A DNA stretch of 64,000 nt, from assembly GCF_004361815.1 (NCBI RefSeq), contig NZ_SNWA01000001.1, positions 124,001-188,000 on the forward strand, written 5' to 3'. This DNA is from Paraburkholderia sp. BL10I2N1. Its GTDB lineage: Bacteria > Pseudomonadota > Gammaproteobacteria > Burkholderiales > Burkholderiaceae. Below the pieces are notes generated by a model. It had not been told where the DNA came from. It saw only the letters and a program-made list of their open reading frames with translations, and did no database searches. Position 1 is the stretch's first letter; each line of letters opens with the position of its first letter. Below, one piece after another: positions 19,560 through 28,275 of the stretch. The position numbers and the translations under genes were made by a program.

Positions 19560-19624
19560 GTTACCGGGTGTTACCGCGAAAGGCGCACGTAATGTCGCGT
19601 AACGGCGGCAAGCGGCCGTGTAAC
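19560..19624. promoter_or_regulatory. Phased GTTAC/GTAAC half-site array (putative response-regulator operator)
   Basis: GTTACC occurs at 19560 and 19570 (start-to-start 10 bases). The reverse-orientation form occurs as GTAAT at 19589, GTAAC at 19599 and GTAAC at 19620 (10 and 21 bases apart). Direct repeats phased on one helical turn are how OmpR/PhoB-type dimers bind. The array lies between a divergent OmpR-type regulator and a Spy-like gene. The repeats are directly visible; the binding protein is inferred. Confidence 0.5.
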
Positions 19625-19742
19625 ACGCCGGGTCCTGGACAACTCTACGCTGTGTCTTACCGAATGCAGGCCGTCACACGCTAACCCAGGGAGCTGAAGT
19701 CGAATCTGCATCGTCGGCTAGTTCAATACAAGGAGTTGTTCC

Positions 19743-20285
19743 ATGTCTACCAAAACATCACGTTTTCTCGCCGTTGCTGCTACTTCGCTTGCGCTGAGCC
19801 TCGGCATCGCCCATGCCGCTCAGCCCGATGCGCCGATGGGTGGTCCCGGCGGTGCCGGCGGCTGGCACGGTCATTTCATGAAGGAGCTAAGCCAGTTACA
19901 CAGCCAGCTCAACCTGAACGCGGATCAGGAAAAGCAATGGCAGTCCGCACTCGACACGATGAAGCAGACCCATGAGGCTGAGCGCGCCAACCATGAACAG
20001 ATGAAGCAGCAGTTCAAGGCCATGCAACAACAGCCTATCCTCGATCTGAACGCACTGCACGCTGCGCATCAAAAGGTCGAGCAGCAGGATGCGCAACTGC
20101 GCGAACAGAGCGCAAACGCATGGCTCGCTTTCTACAACGGCCTGAACGATCAGCAGAAAACGACCGTGAGCACGGCACTCAAGCAACGTTTCGCGATGAT
20201 GGAGCAGCGCCACGAGAAGATGCGCGAGCGCTGGGAGCAACATCGCGGTGCGGCGCCGGGCGGCGCTTCGACGCTCAAGCCGTAG
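19743..20285 (+). CDS. Spy/CpxP-like periplasmic protein
   Basis: 180-aa protein with a classic signal peptide (cleavage after AHA, near residue 25) and a mature part that is almost entirely helical and Gln/Glu/Met/His-rich: LNADQEKQWQSALDTM, then MKQQFKAMQQQP and KQRFAMMEQRHEKMRERWEQH. This pattern fits the LTxxQ/Spy-CpxP group of periplasmic chaperones and metal or envelope-stress sensors. An AAGGAG site eight bases before ATG is strong. Divergent from the OmpR/EnvZ-type pair, so it is the likely regulatory target (inference). Chaperone activity is unproven. Confidence 0.8.
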   Translation: MSTKTSRFLAVAATSLALSLGIAHAAQPDAPMGGPGGAGGWHGHFMKELSQLHSQLNLNADQEKQWQSALDTMKQTHEAERANHEQMKQQFKAMQQQPILDLNALHAAHQKVEQQDAQLREQSANAWLAFYNGLNDQQKTTVSTALKQRFAMMEQRHEKMRERWEQHRGAAPGGASTLKP

Positions 20286-20377
20286 CGCAACCGCTCCGCC
20301 CTGCCTGAGGCAGGCGGGCCGCACCGGGCCCGTCTGCCGCAAAGCCCATGCGGACCGGTCAAAAGGCTGGGTCAAAA

Positions 20378-20410
20378 AAAACGCCACGGAAGCGATTCCG
20401 TGGCGTTTTC
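20378..20410. terminator. Rho-independent terminator, bidirectional
   Basis: 13-bp perfect stem (20378-20390 with 20397-20409, arm ending GCCACGGA) with loop AGCGAT; A-run on the left and T-run on the right. It serves the Spy-like gene from the left and the convergent pirin gene from the right. Confidence 0.9.
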
Positions 20411-20445
20411 TGCTACTGCGCCTGCCTGCGAGCAATCGCGACCGA

Positions 20446-21144
20446 TCAGGCGAGATCGAATAGCAGCACTTCTGCGGCATCCCCCTTTTCCAGCGTGACC
20501 CTGTCGACATCCGACAGCATGACGGCATCGCCGGTGGCGAGCGCCTCGCCGTTCACCGTCAGGCCACCTCGCGCCACGTGCACGTACACGCGCCGACCCG
20601 CCGGCACGGCATAGTCCGCCCGTTCAGCGCCGTCGATCAACGCTGCATGGATCGACGCATCCGAATGAATCGTCACCGAGCCGTCGCGTCCATCCGGCGA
20701 CGCCACCACGCGCAGGCGACCGCGCTTGTCAGCATCGTCGAAGCGCTTTTCTTCATAGCCCGGCTGATCGCCGCGGCGGGCCGGCAGCACCCAGATCTGC
20801 AGCAGGTGCACCGCCTCGTCCTTCGATGCATTGAACTCGCTATGCATCACGCCCGTGCCGGCGCTCATCCGCTGGACGTCGCCGTGACGGATGGTCGAGC
20901 CGTTGCCCATGTTGTCCTTGTGCGCGAGCGCGCCGGCTAGCACGTAGGTCACGATCTCCATGTCGCGGTGGCCATGTGCGCCGAAACCCTGACCGGGCGC
21001 GATCACGTCTTCGTTGATCACGCGCAGCGGACCGAACTGCATGTGGTCGGGATCGTAGTAATCCGCAAACGAGAAGCTGTGATACGAATCGAGCCAGCCG
21101 TGGTTGGCATGACCTCGCTCAGCCGAGCGGCGAATCTGAAGCAT
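20446..21144 (-). CDS. Pirin-family protein (YhaK/YhhW type, possible quercetinase)
   Basis: 232-aa bicupin. The metal ligands of characterised pirins are all present in the N-terminal cupin: His57 and His59 (GAHGHRDMEIV) plus His101 and Glu103 (GVMHSEFN). E. coli YhhW degrades quercetin with this site; the physiological substrate in this group is uncertain. Opens with LQIRRSAERGHANHGWLDSY, the pirin N-terminus. Cytoplasmic, no signal peptide. Single gene, with a terminator shared with the Spy-like gene. Confidence 0.93.
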   Translation of the reverse strand: MLQIRRSAERGHANHGWLDSYHSFSFADYYDPDHMQFGPLRVINEDVIAPGQGFGAHGHRDMEIVTYVLAGALAHKDNMGNGSTIRHGDVQRMSAGTGVMHSEFNASKDEAVHLLQIWVLPARRGDQPGYEEKRFDDADKRGRLRVVASPDGRDGSVTIHSDASIHAALIDGAERADYAVPAGRRVYVHVARGGLTVNGEALATGDAVMLSDVDRVTLEKGDAAEVLLFDLA

Positions 21145-21907
21145 GTCGGTCTCCCGTCAGTGATTGGCGATGCGTGGAATGTATGGGCAATTGACCTCGA
21201 GGACAATCCGCACCGACGCACCGCATCGTTCCATCCGTGACGGCAATGCCTTGCGATGCAGCTTGCGGCACGCGGCTTTGCCATACGAGGCGGCCGGTCA
21301 CGCTCCAGGTCAGGTCTTCGGTGGCGCCGCCCGGCTCTTCGGGTAAAATACCGCGCTTTTCGGTCGGGCTGGGTCAGGCGGATGCGCGCGCGCGGCATAC
21401 CCGGGCCGCACGCCGGATCAGGCGACATAGCGCCCGGCGCCGCAATTTTGTCCGCCTAGAATAGCGACGGCCGGCCACCAGCCGGCGGTCGTCGTCCGGA
21501 CCCCGACGATCAGTCAGAATCAGGAGAATCATGCACCATACAAAGCGTTGCACGGCACCGGGCAATTTCGGCAACGCGGACCCATCGGGGCGTGCACCGA
21601 TGGGCTGGATAGGGTTCCGGTAATACAGTCGCAGTCAGTGAAAAGCAGTAGCAGCAGTTAAAGGCAGTCGCTAAAAAAACGCGCTGCTCCGCCGGCGGCA
21701 GTTCGGCATGCGCCTCAGTTGAAACGAGACAGCGTGTCGTGCTTCGCGGCCCCGGGATCCGGGGCACGGAGGAGCGGTCATGATTCGCACAGCGGCACGC
21801 TGTGCGCCGGGCGTCCGGCCGGATCGAGGATCCACCACCGGTCAGGGACGCACGGCGCGGGCAAACCGCGTCTTTCGCGGCGCTTCGGGCGCCGACGAGG
21901 ACTTCAT
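21145..21907 (+). other. Long leader region before the amino-acid ABC operon
   Basis: 763 bases with no substantial gene. A TAAAAT -10-like element is at 21344-21349, so the transcript leader could exceed 500 bases. Inside it are two short frames with good ribosome-binding sites (21531-21623, 21780-21935), a CAG-rich stretch (about 21628-21672) and a compact hairpin GCCCCGG-GAT-CCGGGGC at 21749-21765. No trace of a binding-protein gene can be translated in any frame. It may hold post-transcriptional control elements. Confidence 0.4.
21531..21623 (+). CDS. Possible 30-aa leader peptide
   Basis: ATG preceded by CAGGAGAATC, a good ribosome-binding site at short spacing. The peptide starts MHHTKRCTAPG and ends GWIGFR before TAA. 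It contains two adjacent His early and three basic residues, which is of interest next to a basic-amino-acid-type transporter but is far weaker than a true attenuator run. No family; low confidence. Confidence 0.25.
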   Translation: MHHTKRCTAPGNFGNADPSGRAPMGWIGFR

Positions 21908-21935
21908 ATGCTCTTTCAAGGCTACGGCCCGCTGA
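21780..21935 (+). CDS. Possible 51-aa upstream ORF overlapping hisQ start
   Basis: ATG preceded by GGAGGAG with a five-base gap. The Arg/Ala/Gly-rich 51-aa product ends at TGA 26 bases inside the permease gene, in a different frame. Ribosomes reading it would pass over the permease start at 21908, so it could couple or modulate permease translation. Composition (about one fifth Arg) also fits a GC-rich shadow, hence low confidence. Confidence 0.25.
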   Translation: MIRTAARCAPGVRPDRGSTTGQGRTARANRVFRGASGADEDFICSFKATAR

Positions 21936-22597
21936 TCCTGGCCGGCACCTGGCAGACCGTCAAACTGGCGGTGCTGTCACTGGCATTCGCATTTCTTCTC
22001 GGGCTGCTCGGTGCAGCGGCGAAACTGTCGAAAAACCGCGTGTCGTACGGCGTCGGTACACTATATACGACGCTGATTCGCGGCGTTCCCGATCTCGTGC
22101 TGATGCTGCTGCTGTTCTACAGCATCCAGATCTGGCTCAACAACCTGACCGACATGCTCGGCTGGGACCAGATCGACATCGACCCGTTCATCGCCGGCGT
22201 GATCGTGCTCGGCTTCATTTACGGCGCGTACTTCACCGAGACCTTCCGCGGTGCGTTCCTGTCGGTGCCGCGCGGCCAGCTGGAAGCAGGCTCCGCGTAC
22301 GGCATGAGTTCGTGGCAGGTGTTTTCGCGAATCATGTTCCCGCAGATGATGCGCTTCGCGTTGCCCGGTATCGGCAACAACTGGCAGGTGATGGTGAAAG
22401 CCACCGCGCTGGTGTCGATCATCGGGCTTGCCGACGTCGTCAAGGCTTCTCAGGATGCCGGCAAAGGCACCCTGCGGTTCTTTTTCTTCACCTTGCTTGC
22501 GGGTGCGATCTACCTCGTCATCACGACAGTCTCCAACTTCGTGCTGATGTACCTCGAAAAGCGTTACTCGACCGGCGTGCGAAAGGCGGACCTATGA
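21908..22597 (+). CDS. hisQ: Polar/basic amino-acid ABC permease (HisQ/ArtQ type)
   Basis: 229-aa inner-membrane permease of the histidine/lysine-arginine-ornithine importer family. It has about five membrane segments and the conserved cytoplasmic loop with GQLEAGSAYGMSSWQVFSRI, the EAA motif that contacts the ATPase. Opens MLFQGYGPLILAGTWQTVKLAV, typical of HisQ. Its TGA overlaps the ATG of the partner permease (ATGA). Substrate class (basic amino acids, perhaps histidine or octopine-like) comes from family resemblance only. The usual periplasmic binding protein gene is absent from this operon. Confidence 0.9.
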   Translation: MLFQGYGPLILAGTWQTVKLAVLSLAFAFLLGLLGAAAKLSKNRVSYGVGTLYTTLIRGVPDLVLMLLLFYSIQIWLNNLTDMLGWDQIDIDPFIAGVIVLGFIYGAYFTETFRGAFLSVPRGQLEAGSAYGMSSWQVFSRIMFPQMMRFALPGIGNNWQVMVKATALVSIIGLADVVKASQDAGKGTLRFFFFTLLAGAIYLVITTVSNFVLMYLEKRYSTGVRKADL

Positions 22598-23307
22598 TCG
22601 GGCTGATCCAGGAATACTGGCGCAACTATCTTTTCACGGACGGCTATCGCTTCACCGGTCTTGCGATCACGATGTGGTTGCTGGTGGTGTCGATCGGCCT
22701 GGGATTCTGTCTGTCGATCCCGCTTGCCGTGGCGCGCGTGTCGAAGAAAAAGTGGCTGTCCCGTGCAGTGTGGCTGTATACGTATATCTTCCGCGGCACG
22801 CCGCTCTATGTGCAGTTGCTGCTGTGCTACACGGGCCTCTACAGCCTCGAAATCGTCCGCTCGCATGAGCTCACCGACGCGTTCTTCCGTAGCGGCATGC
22901 ACTGCACGCTGCTCGCGTTCACGCTGAACACCTGTGCGTACACCACCGAAATCTTCGCCGGCGCCATCAAGGCCACCCCGTACGGCGAGATCGAAGCGGC
23001 ACGTGCGTACGGCATGTCGCAGTTCACACTGTACCGGCACGTGATCCTGCCGTCGGCGCTGCGCCGCGCGCTGCCGTACTACAGCAACGAAGTGATCCTG
23101 ATGCTGCACGCCACGACCGTCGCCTTCACCGCGACCGTGCCGGACATCCTCAAGATCGCGCGCGACGTGAATTCCGCCACGTATCAGTCGTTCGGAGCAT
23201 TCGGCATTGCCGCCCTGCTCTATCTCGCCATTTCCTTCGCGCTCGTGTGGCTGTTCCGCCGTGCCGAGCGCCGCTGGCTCGCTTATCTGCGGCCGCAGGG
23301 CAAGTAA
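22594..23307 (+). CDS. hisM: Polar/basic amino-acid ABC permease (HisM type)
   Basis: 237-aa partner permease, forming a heterodimer with the preceding gene product. The EAA loop is [24 protein letters not shown], and the helix [26 protein letters not shown] is strongly HisM-like. Translation is coupled by the four-base ATGA overlap. An open frame reaching further upstream lies inside hisQ out of frame and is rejected. Membrane segments number about five. Substrate inferred from family. Confidence 0.92.
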   Translation: MIGLIQEYWRNYLFTDGYRFTGLAITMWLLVVSIGLGFCLSIPLAVARVSKKKWLSRAVWLYTYIFRGTPLYVQLLLCYTGLYSLEIVRSHELTDAFFRSGMHCTLLAFTLNTCAYTTEIFAGAIKATPYGEIEAARAYGMSQFTLYRHVILPSALRRALPYYSNEVILMLHATTVAFTATVPDILKIARDVNSATYQSFGAFGIAALLYLAISFALVWLFRRAERRWLAYLRPQGK

Positions 23308-23324
23308 GCCAGACAAGGATCCAG

Positions 23325-24113
23325 ATGAACACCCAGAAATCAAAACAGCAGAAACTTTTCGTCGATGAACTGCACAAGCAGTACGGCGATAACGAAGTCC
23401 TCAAGGGCGTCTCGCTCAAGGCGAATGCCGGCGACGTGATCAGCGTGATCGGCTCGTCCGGCTCCGGCAAGAGCACGATGCTTCGCTGTATCAACTTCCT
23501 CGAACAGCCGAACTCGGGGCGCATCTTCGTCGACAACGAGGAAGTGCGCACCGCGAAGGATCGCAACGGCGCGCTGCGCGTCGCCGACCAGAAACAGTTG
23601 CAACGCGTGCGCACCAAACTGTCGATGGTGTTTCAGCACTTCAACCTGTGGTCGCACATGTCCGTTCTGGAAAACGTGACGGAGGCGCCGGTCAACGTGC
23701 TCGGCCTGCCACGTCGCGAAGCCGAAGAGCGTGCACGCCAGTACCTCGAAAAGGTGGGTCTCGCTCCCCGTGTCGAGAAGCAGTACCCGTCGCATCTGTC
23801 GGGCGGCCAGCAGCAGCGCGTGGCGATTGCGCGGGCACTGGCGATGCACCCGGACGTGATGCTGTTCGATGAGCCGACGTCAGCGCTTGATCCGGAACTC
23901 GTGGGCGAGGTACTGAAAGTGATGCAGACGCTGGCCGAGGAAGGCCGCACGATGATCGTCGTCACGCACGAGATGGCGTTCGCGCGCAACGTGTCGAATC
24001 ACGTGATGTTTCTGCATCAAGGGCGCGTCGAAGAAGAAGGACATCCCGAAGAAGTCTTCAAAAACACCAGGAGCGAGCGGTTAAAGCAGTTCCTTTCGGG
24101 CAGTCTCAAATGA
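23325..24113 (+). CDS. hisP: Amino-acid ABC transporter ATPase (HisP type)
   Basis: 262-aa ATPase powering the HisQM permease. Walker [11 protein letters not shown]-loop [17 protein letters not shown] (the HisP-specific form), signature [15 protein letters not shown], Walker [16 protein letters not shown], switch His in [12 protein letters not shown]. The start [13 protein letters not shown] lies 17 bases after the HisM stop, behind an AAGGAT ribosome-binding site. Last gene of the operon; a terminator follows at 24137. Confidence 0.95.
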   Translation: MNTQKSKQQKLFVDELHKQYGDNEVLKGVSLKANAGDVISVIGSSGSGKSTMLRCINFLEQPNSGRIFVDNEEVRTAKDRNGALRVADQKQLQRVRTKLSMVFQHFNLWSHMSVLENVTEAPVNVLGLPRREAEERARQYLEKVGLAPRVEKQYPSHLSGGQQQRVAIARALAMHPDVMLFDEPTSALDPELVGEVLKVMQTLAEEGRTMIVVTHEMAFARNVSNHVMFLHQGRVEEEGHPEEVFKNTRSERLKQFLSGSLK

Positions 24114-24136
24114 GTCTGTAGTTCATGTAGTTTTAC

Positions 24137-24160
24137 AAGGCGCTTACAGCGCCTTTTTTT
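24137..24160 (+). terminator. Rho-independent terminator of the amino-acid ABC operon
   Basis: 8-bp stem AAGGCGCT/AGCGCCTT with a three-base loop, followed by seven T. It lies 23 bases after the HisP stop codon. Confidence 0.9.
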
Positions 24161-24671
24161 ATTCCCGCCTCCTCACGTTTCAAGTCATATCTCCCAATAT
24201 CTGAGATTTCAAAAACTGAAACGCTCTACTCCCGAAGATTTATATCGTCAATAGTGGCAATCCTTGACGCTCCCTCCTTCGATCCGTGATTCCCTTGTCT
24301 GACAAGGCTTTCGGCGCATTTCTTCGTACCAGCCGCAGGCCGGCACGCATACCAGTATTGCAATTTGGCGACACCTGTTTGGGAGACGACGATTTTCTTC
24401 GCCACGTAGGGGTATTTTTGCTAAATTAGTAACCAAAGTAGCAAAACAAAGTTCGATAAAAGTAGTTTCACTTCATAGGTCACAGGAGATACCGGTCGAC
24501 GTGGGATCGGAAATGACGAACAGACGGCCACTCACACAGGCTGCACGTCATAACAACAAGCCCCCGGCCGTAAAAGCTCTCTGGTACAGAAATTCTGTTC
24601 GGCGCCTCTGGCGTCCGGACACCATTCGCAGTACTGGGTTTACTTTTTGACAGGGTATGGAGGAGGAGAAG
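24161..24671 (+). other. AT-richer regulatory region upstream of the porin
   Basis: About 510 bases clearly lower in GC than the surroundings, especially 24170-24250 and 24400-24480. No gene with a ribosome-binding site is visible. It contains the interrupted inverted repeat ATCTC...GAGAT (about 24188-24206) and an A/T-rich block with CTAAATTAG at about 24420-24428. It probably carries the porin promoter and regulator sites, with a long untranslated leader; I cannot place -35/-10 confidently. Confidence 0.4.
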
Positions 24672-25781
24672 ATGAAGAAAGCTTTGCTCGCGGCATCGCT
24701 GCTGACGTTCGGCGTGGCAGCACACGCACAGAGCAGCGTTACGCTGTATGGGCGCCTGGATGCCGGCCTTGAGTACATCAGCGGTCTCTCAAACAGCACT
24801 GGCGGTACAACTAGCCGTTTCAAGGCTGAAAGCGGCGACTGGGGCACCAGCCTGTGGGGCATGAAGGGTGTCGAGGACATCGGTGGCGGCAACAAGGTCC
24901 TGTTCCAGTTGGAAGGCTCCTTCAACACGATGACGGGTCAAGGCCCGGGCGGCGGCGGCCTCTTCAATCGCTGGGCAACGGTCGGTATGTCGAACGATAT
25001 GTACGGTACGCTGACGGCGGGCCGTATGCTCTTCATCTCGAACGGCGTGTGGGACTTCGATCCGTTCGGTCAGTCGAACTGGTCGTCGGCTTCGCTGGTG
25101 CGTGGCCGCAACTGGCCGCAATCGAGCAACAACATTGCGTACCAGTCGCCGAAGTTCGCAGGCTTTGACTTCTACGGTCAATACGCCCTGTCGAACGCCA
25201 CGAACTGGAACGGTAACGGCACGACGCCGCAAGGCCGCGAAGCTGGCGCGCAGGTTACGTACACGGCATCGCTCTTCCAGGTCCGCGGTATCTATGACGA
25301 AATCCGCAACAAGGCAAACGGTCAGTTCACCGACCCGTTCAACTACTCCCGCGAATACTCGGCATTGGTCAACGTGTTCCTCGGTCAGTTCAAGGTCCAG
25401 GCCGCGTACCAGGCAATTCGTACGGCCAACGCAGCAACGCTGGCTAACGCGTCGCCGACCTCGCTCGATCACGAATGGGGTGGCGTGACGTGGCAGGCAA
25501 CACCCGCCGCAGCCCTGATCGCAGCGGTCTATCACGTGAACGCGAACAAGGGCGGCGGCAACGCGACGATCTACACGATCGGCGGTTCGTACAACCTGTC
25601 GAAGCGCACGCTGCTCGACATCCAGGTCGCAACCGTGCGTAACAGCTCGACTGCAAACTTCGGTCTGGAAGCGAACCCGGCAGGCACCGGCGGTGTTCAA
25701 TCGGATGGCACGTTCAACGACAATCCGCCGGTCGGCAAGCACCAGACGGGTGTGTACGCAGGCATCCAGCACTCGTTCTAA
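24672..25781 (+). CDS. Outer-membrane general porin (Burkholderia OmpC-like, Gram-negative porin family 4)
   Basis: 369-aa trimeric beta-barrel porin for small hydrophilic solutes. Signal peptide MKKALLAASLLTFGVAAHAQ, then mature SSVTLYGRLDAGLEY, the typical betaproteobacterial porin start. GLEDIGGGNKVLFQLE-like strand (here GVEDIGGG), GRMLF and the terminal GIQHSF with C-terminal Phe needed for Bam recognition. GGAGGAG sits just before the ATG at 24672; a start five codons earlier would spoil the signal peptide. Codon use is more biased than in neighbouring genes, as expected for high expression. Confidence 0.95.
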   Translation: MKKALLAASLLTFGVAAHAQSSVTLYGRLDAGLEYISGLSNSTGGTTSRFKAESGDWGTSLWGMKGVEDIGGGNKVLFQLEGSFNTMTGQGPGGGGLFNRWATVGMSNDMYGTLTAGRMLFISNGVWDFDPFGQSNWSSASLVRGRNWPQSSNNIAYQSPKFAGFDFYGQYALSNATNWNGNGTTPQGREAGAQVTYTASLFQVRGIYDEIRNKANGQFTDPFNYSREYSALVNVFLGQFKVQAAYQAIRTANAATLANASPTSLDHEWGGVTWQATPAAALIAAVYHVNANKGGGNATIYTIGGSYNLSKRTLLDIQVATVRNSSTANFGLEANPAGTGGVQSDGTFNDNPPVGKHQTGVYAGIQHSF

Positions 25782-25842
25782 TCGAACGGTGTAATCAGAA
25801 CAGTTAAAGAGAAGTTTTCACGCTGCTGCGAGAGGCGCGTAT

Positions 25843-25878
25843 CGGTGCGGTACCCGAAAGGGTATCGCACCGTTTTTT
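25843..25878 (+). terminator. Strong rho-independent terminator of the porin gene
   Basis: 13-bp stem (25843-25855 with 25860-25872, one G-T pair) capped by a GAAA tetraloop and followed by TTTTTT. Confidence 0.92.
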
Positions 25879-26001
25879 ATTGTGGCTAAAGAATAGGCGC
25901 GCACCGGGTTGGTGCAGTGGCGATGTCTGATATCCAGCGAGGTCAGCCCGGATCAGTATCAGTTGTTGTGATCGAACGACGCTGCCCCGGGAAGAGCCGC
26001 A

Positions 26002-26358
<357 letters not shown>

Positions 26359-26460
26359 TCAGAAATTGAACAGATTGAAAACCAGATGAATGCTTTTGAT
26401 TCTACGCCGCGCAAGACGCATTGCGAGTAGTCAAGCGCACGTATCTCACGTCCAGCGATC

Positions 26461-28149
26461 TCATTCGACGGGTTCCGTATAGCGCGACGTGATCGGATAA
26501 CGCCAGTCGCGGCCAAACGCGCGATGCGTCACGCGGATGCCGATAGGTGCCTGACGCCGCTTGTATTCGTTGATCTTGATGAGGCGCGTGACGCGCTTCA
26601 CGTCTTCGGCTGCAAAGCCGGCCGCGATGATTTCCGCCAGCGACCGGTCCTCCTCCATATACATGCGCATGATCGCGTCGAGCACTTCGTACGGCGGCAG
26701 GCTGTCCTGGTCGGTCTGGTTCTCTCGCAATTCCGCCGACGGCGCGCGCGTCAGGATCCGCTCCGGGATGATGTCCTGCTTCCCGAACGTGGCCGCCATG
26801 TTGCGGTAGTGGCACAGGCGATAAACGAGCGTCTTCGCGATGTCCTTGATGACCGCGAAGCCGCCGGCCATATCGCCATACAGCGTGCAGTAGCCCACGG
26901 CCATCTCGCTCTTGTTGCCGGTGGTGAGCACAATCGAGCCGAACTTGTTCGACAGCGCCATCAGCAGCGTGCCGCGAATGCGCGCCTGGATGTTTTCCTC
27001 GGTGGCGTCTTCGGGGCGGCCGGCGAATTCGTCCGCAAGCGAGGCGCGAAACGCGTCGAACATCGGCGCGATGGCGATTTCGTCGTAGCGCACGCCAACC
27101 CGGCGAGCCATGTCGGCCGCATCGGTGGTGGAGATGTCGGCGGTATAGCGCGACGGCATCATCACCGCGCGCACCCGGTCCGCGCCCAGCGCATCGCACG
27201 CGACGGCCAGCACCAGGGCGGAATCCACGCCGCCCGACAGGCCGATGATTGCCCCCGGGAAACCGTTCTTGTTGATGTAGTCGCGCACGCCCATCACGAG
27301 CGCGGCGTAGACCTGCGCTTCGACCGGCAGCTCCGGCGCAATCGTCGAAGGCACCGGGGCCGCGCCGTCGAATTCGACGATCGCGCACCCTTCTTCGAAC
27401 TGCGTCATCTTTGCCACCACGTCGCCCTGGCCGTCGAGTACGAATGAGCCTCCGTCGAACACGAGCTCATCCTGTGCGCCGACCATGTTCACGTAGACCA
27501 TCGGCAGACCGGTCTCGCGGATGCGTGCGCGCAGGATGTCGACGCGCACCGCTTCCTTGTTCAGGTGATACGGCGAGCCGTTCGGAATCAGCAGCACCTG
27601 CGCGCCCGCCGCCTTCGCGATCTGCGCCGCCGACGCATGCCACACGTCCTCGCAGATCACCACGCCGTACTTGACGCCATCGAGTTCGAACACGAACGGC
27701 TGCGGGTCGGTGGCGAAATAGCGCTTCTCGTCGAAGACTTCGGTGTTCGGCAGATCCTGCTTGCGATACGTACCGACAACGGTGCCATCGACGATCAGCG
27801 ACGCCGCGTTGAACGTATCGACGGGCGGTACGCCGCGCTCGATTGGCGCGTTTGCATTACCATGGCCGTTCGCCGTGTCGCGATGCGGATGCCCGACGAT
27901 CACATGCAGGCCCTTGAAGGGCTTCAACTGTGCGGCGAGATCGGCGAGCGCCGCAGCGCTCGCCGTGTAGAACGCGGGACGCAGCAACAGGTCTTCTGGC
28001 GGATAACCGGACAGCGCGAGTTCCGGCGCGACCAGCAGCTTCGCACCATCGTTGTGCGCAGCACGCGCCGCGTCGACGATTTTCGCGACGTTGCCGGCGA
28101 AGTCGCCGACGGTGACATTGAGTTGGGCTAGAGCGATTCGGGTCTTCAT
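26461..28149 (-). CDS. nadE: Glutamine-dependent NAD+ synthetase
   Basis: Last step of NAD synthesis: amidates deamido-NAD using glutamine and ATP. The 562-aa two-domain form has an N-terminal nitrilase-like glutaminase (catalytic Glu in APELALSGYPPEDLL, Lys in YRKQDLPN, Cys in VVICEDVWH) and a C-terminal synthetase with the PP-loop LSGGVDSALVLAV and TGNKSEMAVGYCTLYGD. The start MKTRIALAQLNVTVGD fits the family; 25 upstream codons are rejected. No clear ribosome-binding site is visible. Divergent from the FemAB-like gene. Confidence 0.95.
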   Translation of the reverse strand: MKTRIALAQLNVTVGDFAGNVAKIVDAARAAHNDGAKLLVAPELALSGYPPEDLLLRPAFYTASAAALADLAAQLKPFKGLHVIVGHPHRDTANGHGNANAPIERGVPPVDTFNAASLIVDGTVVGTYRKQDLPNTEVFDEKRYFATDPQPFVFELDGVKYGVVICEDVWHASAAQIAKAAGAQVLLIPNGSPYHLNKEAVRVDILRARIRETGLPMVYVNMVGAQDELVFDGGSFVLDGQGDVVAKMTQFEEGCAIVEFDGAAPVPSTIAPELPVEAQVYAALVMGVRDYINKNGFPGAIIGLSGGVDSALVLAVACDALGADRVRAVMMPSRYTADISTTDAADMARRVGVRYDEIAIAPMFDAFRASLADEFAGRPEDATEENIQARIRGTLLMALSNKFGSIVLTTGNKSEMAVGYCTLYGDMAGGFAVIKDIAKTLVYRLCHYRNMAATFGKQDIIPERILTRAPSAELRENQTDQDSLPPYEVLDAIMRMYMEEDRSLAEIIAAGFAAEDVKRVTRLIKINEYKRRQAPIGIRVTHRAFGRDWRYPITSRYTEPVE

Positions 28150-28275
28150 GGCAGGAGCAAAGGCCGGGAGGCAAGCCCGCGGCTTGCCGGCGACGGCGGC
28201 AACAGTAGTTCGATGAACGGACAACGGACAACACGGACGACGGGCCGCATACCACGCGGTTAAAGGTCGAACAAA

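Noticed and set aside
21530..21907. Remnant of a periplasmic binding-protein gene upstream of hisQ
   Set aside because: No frame gives a signal peptide or SBP_bac_3-like segments, so a pseudogene cannot be claimed.
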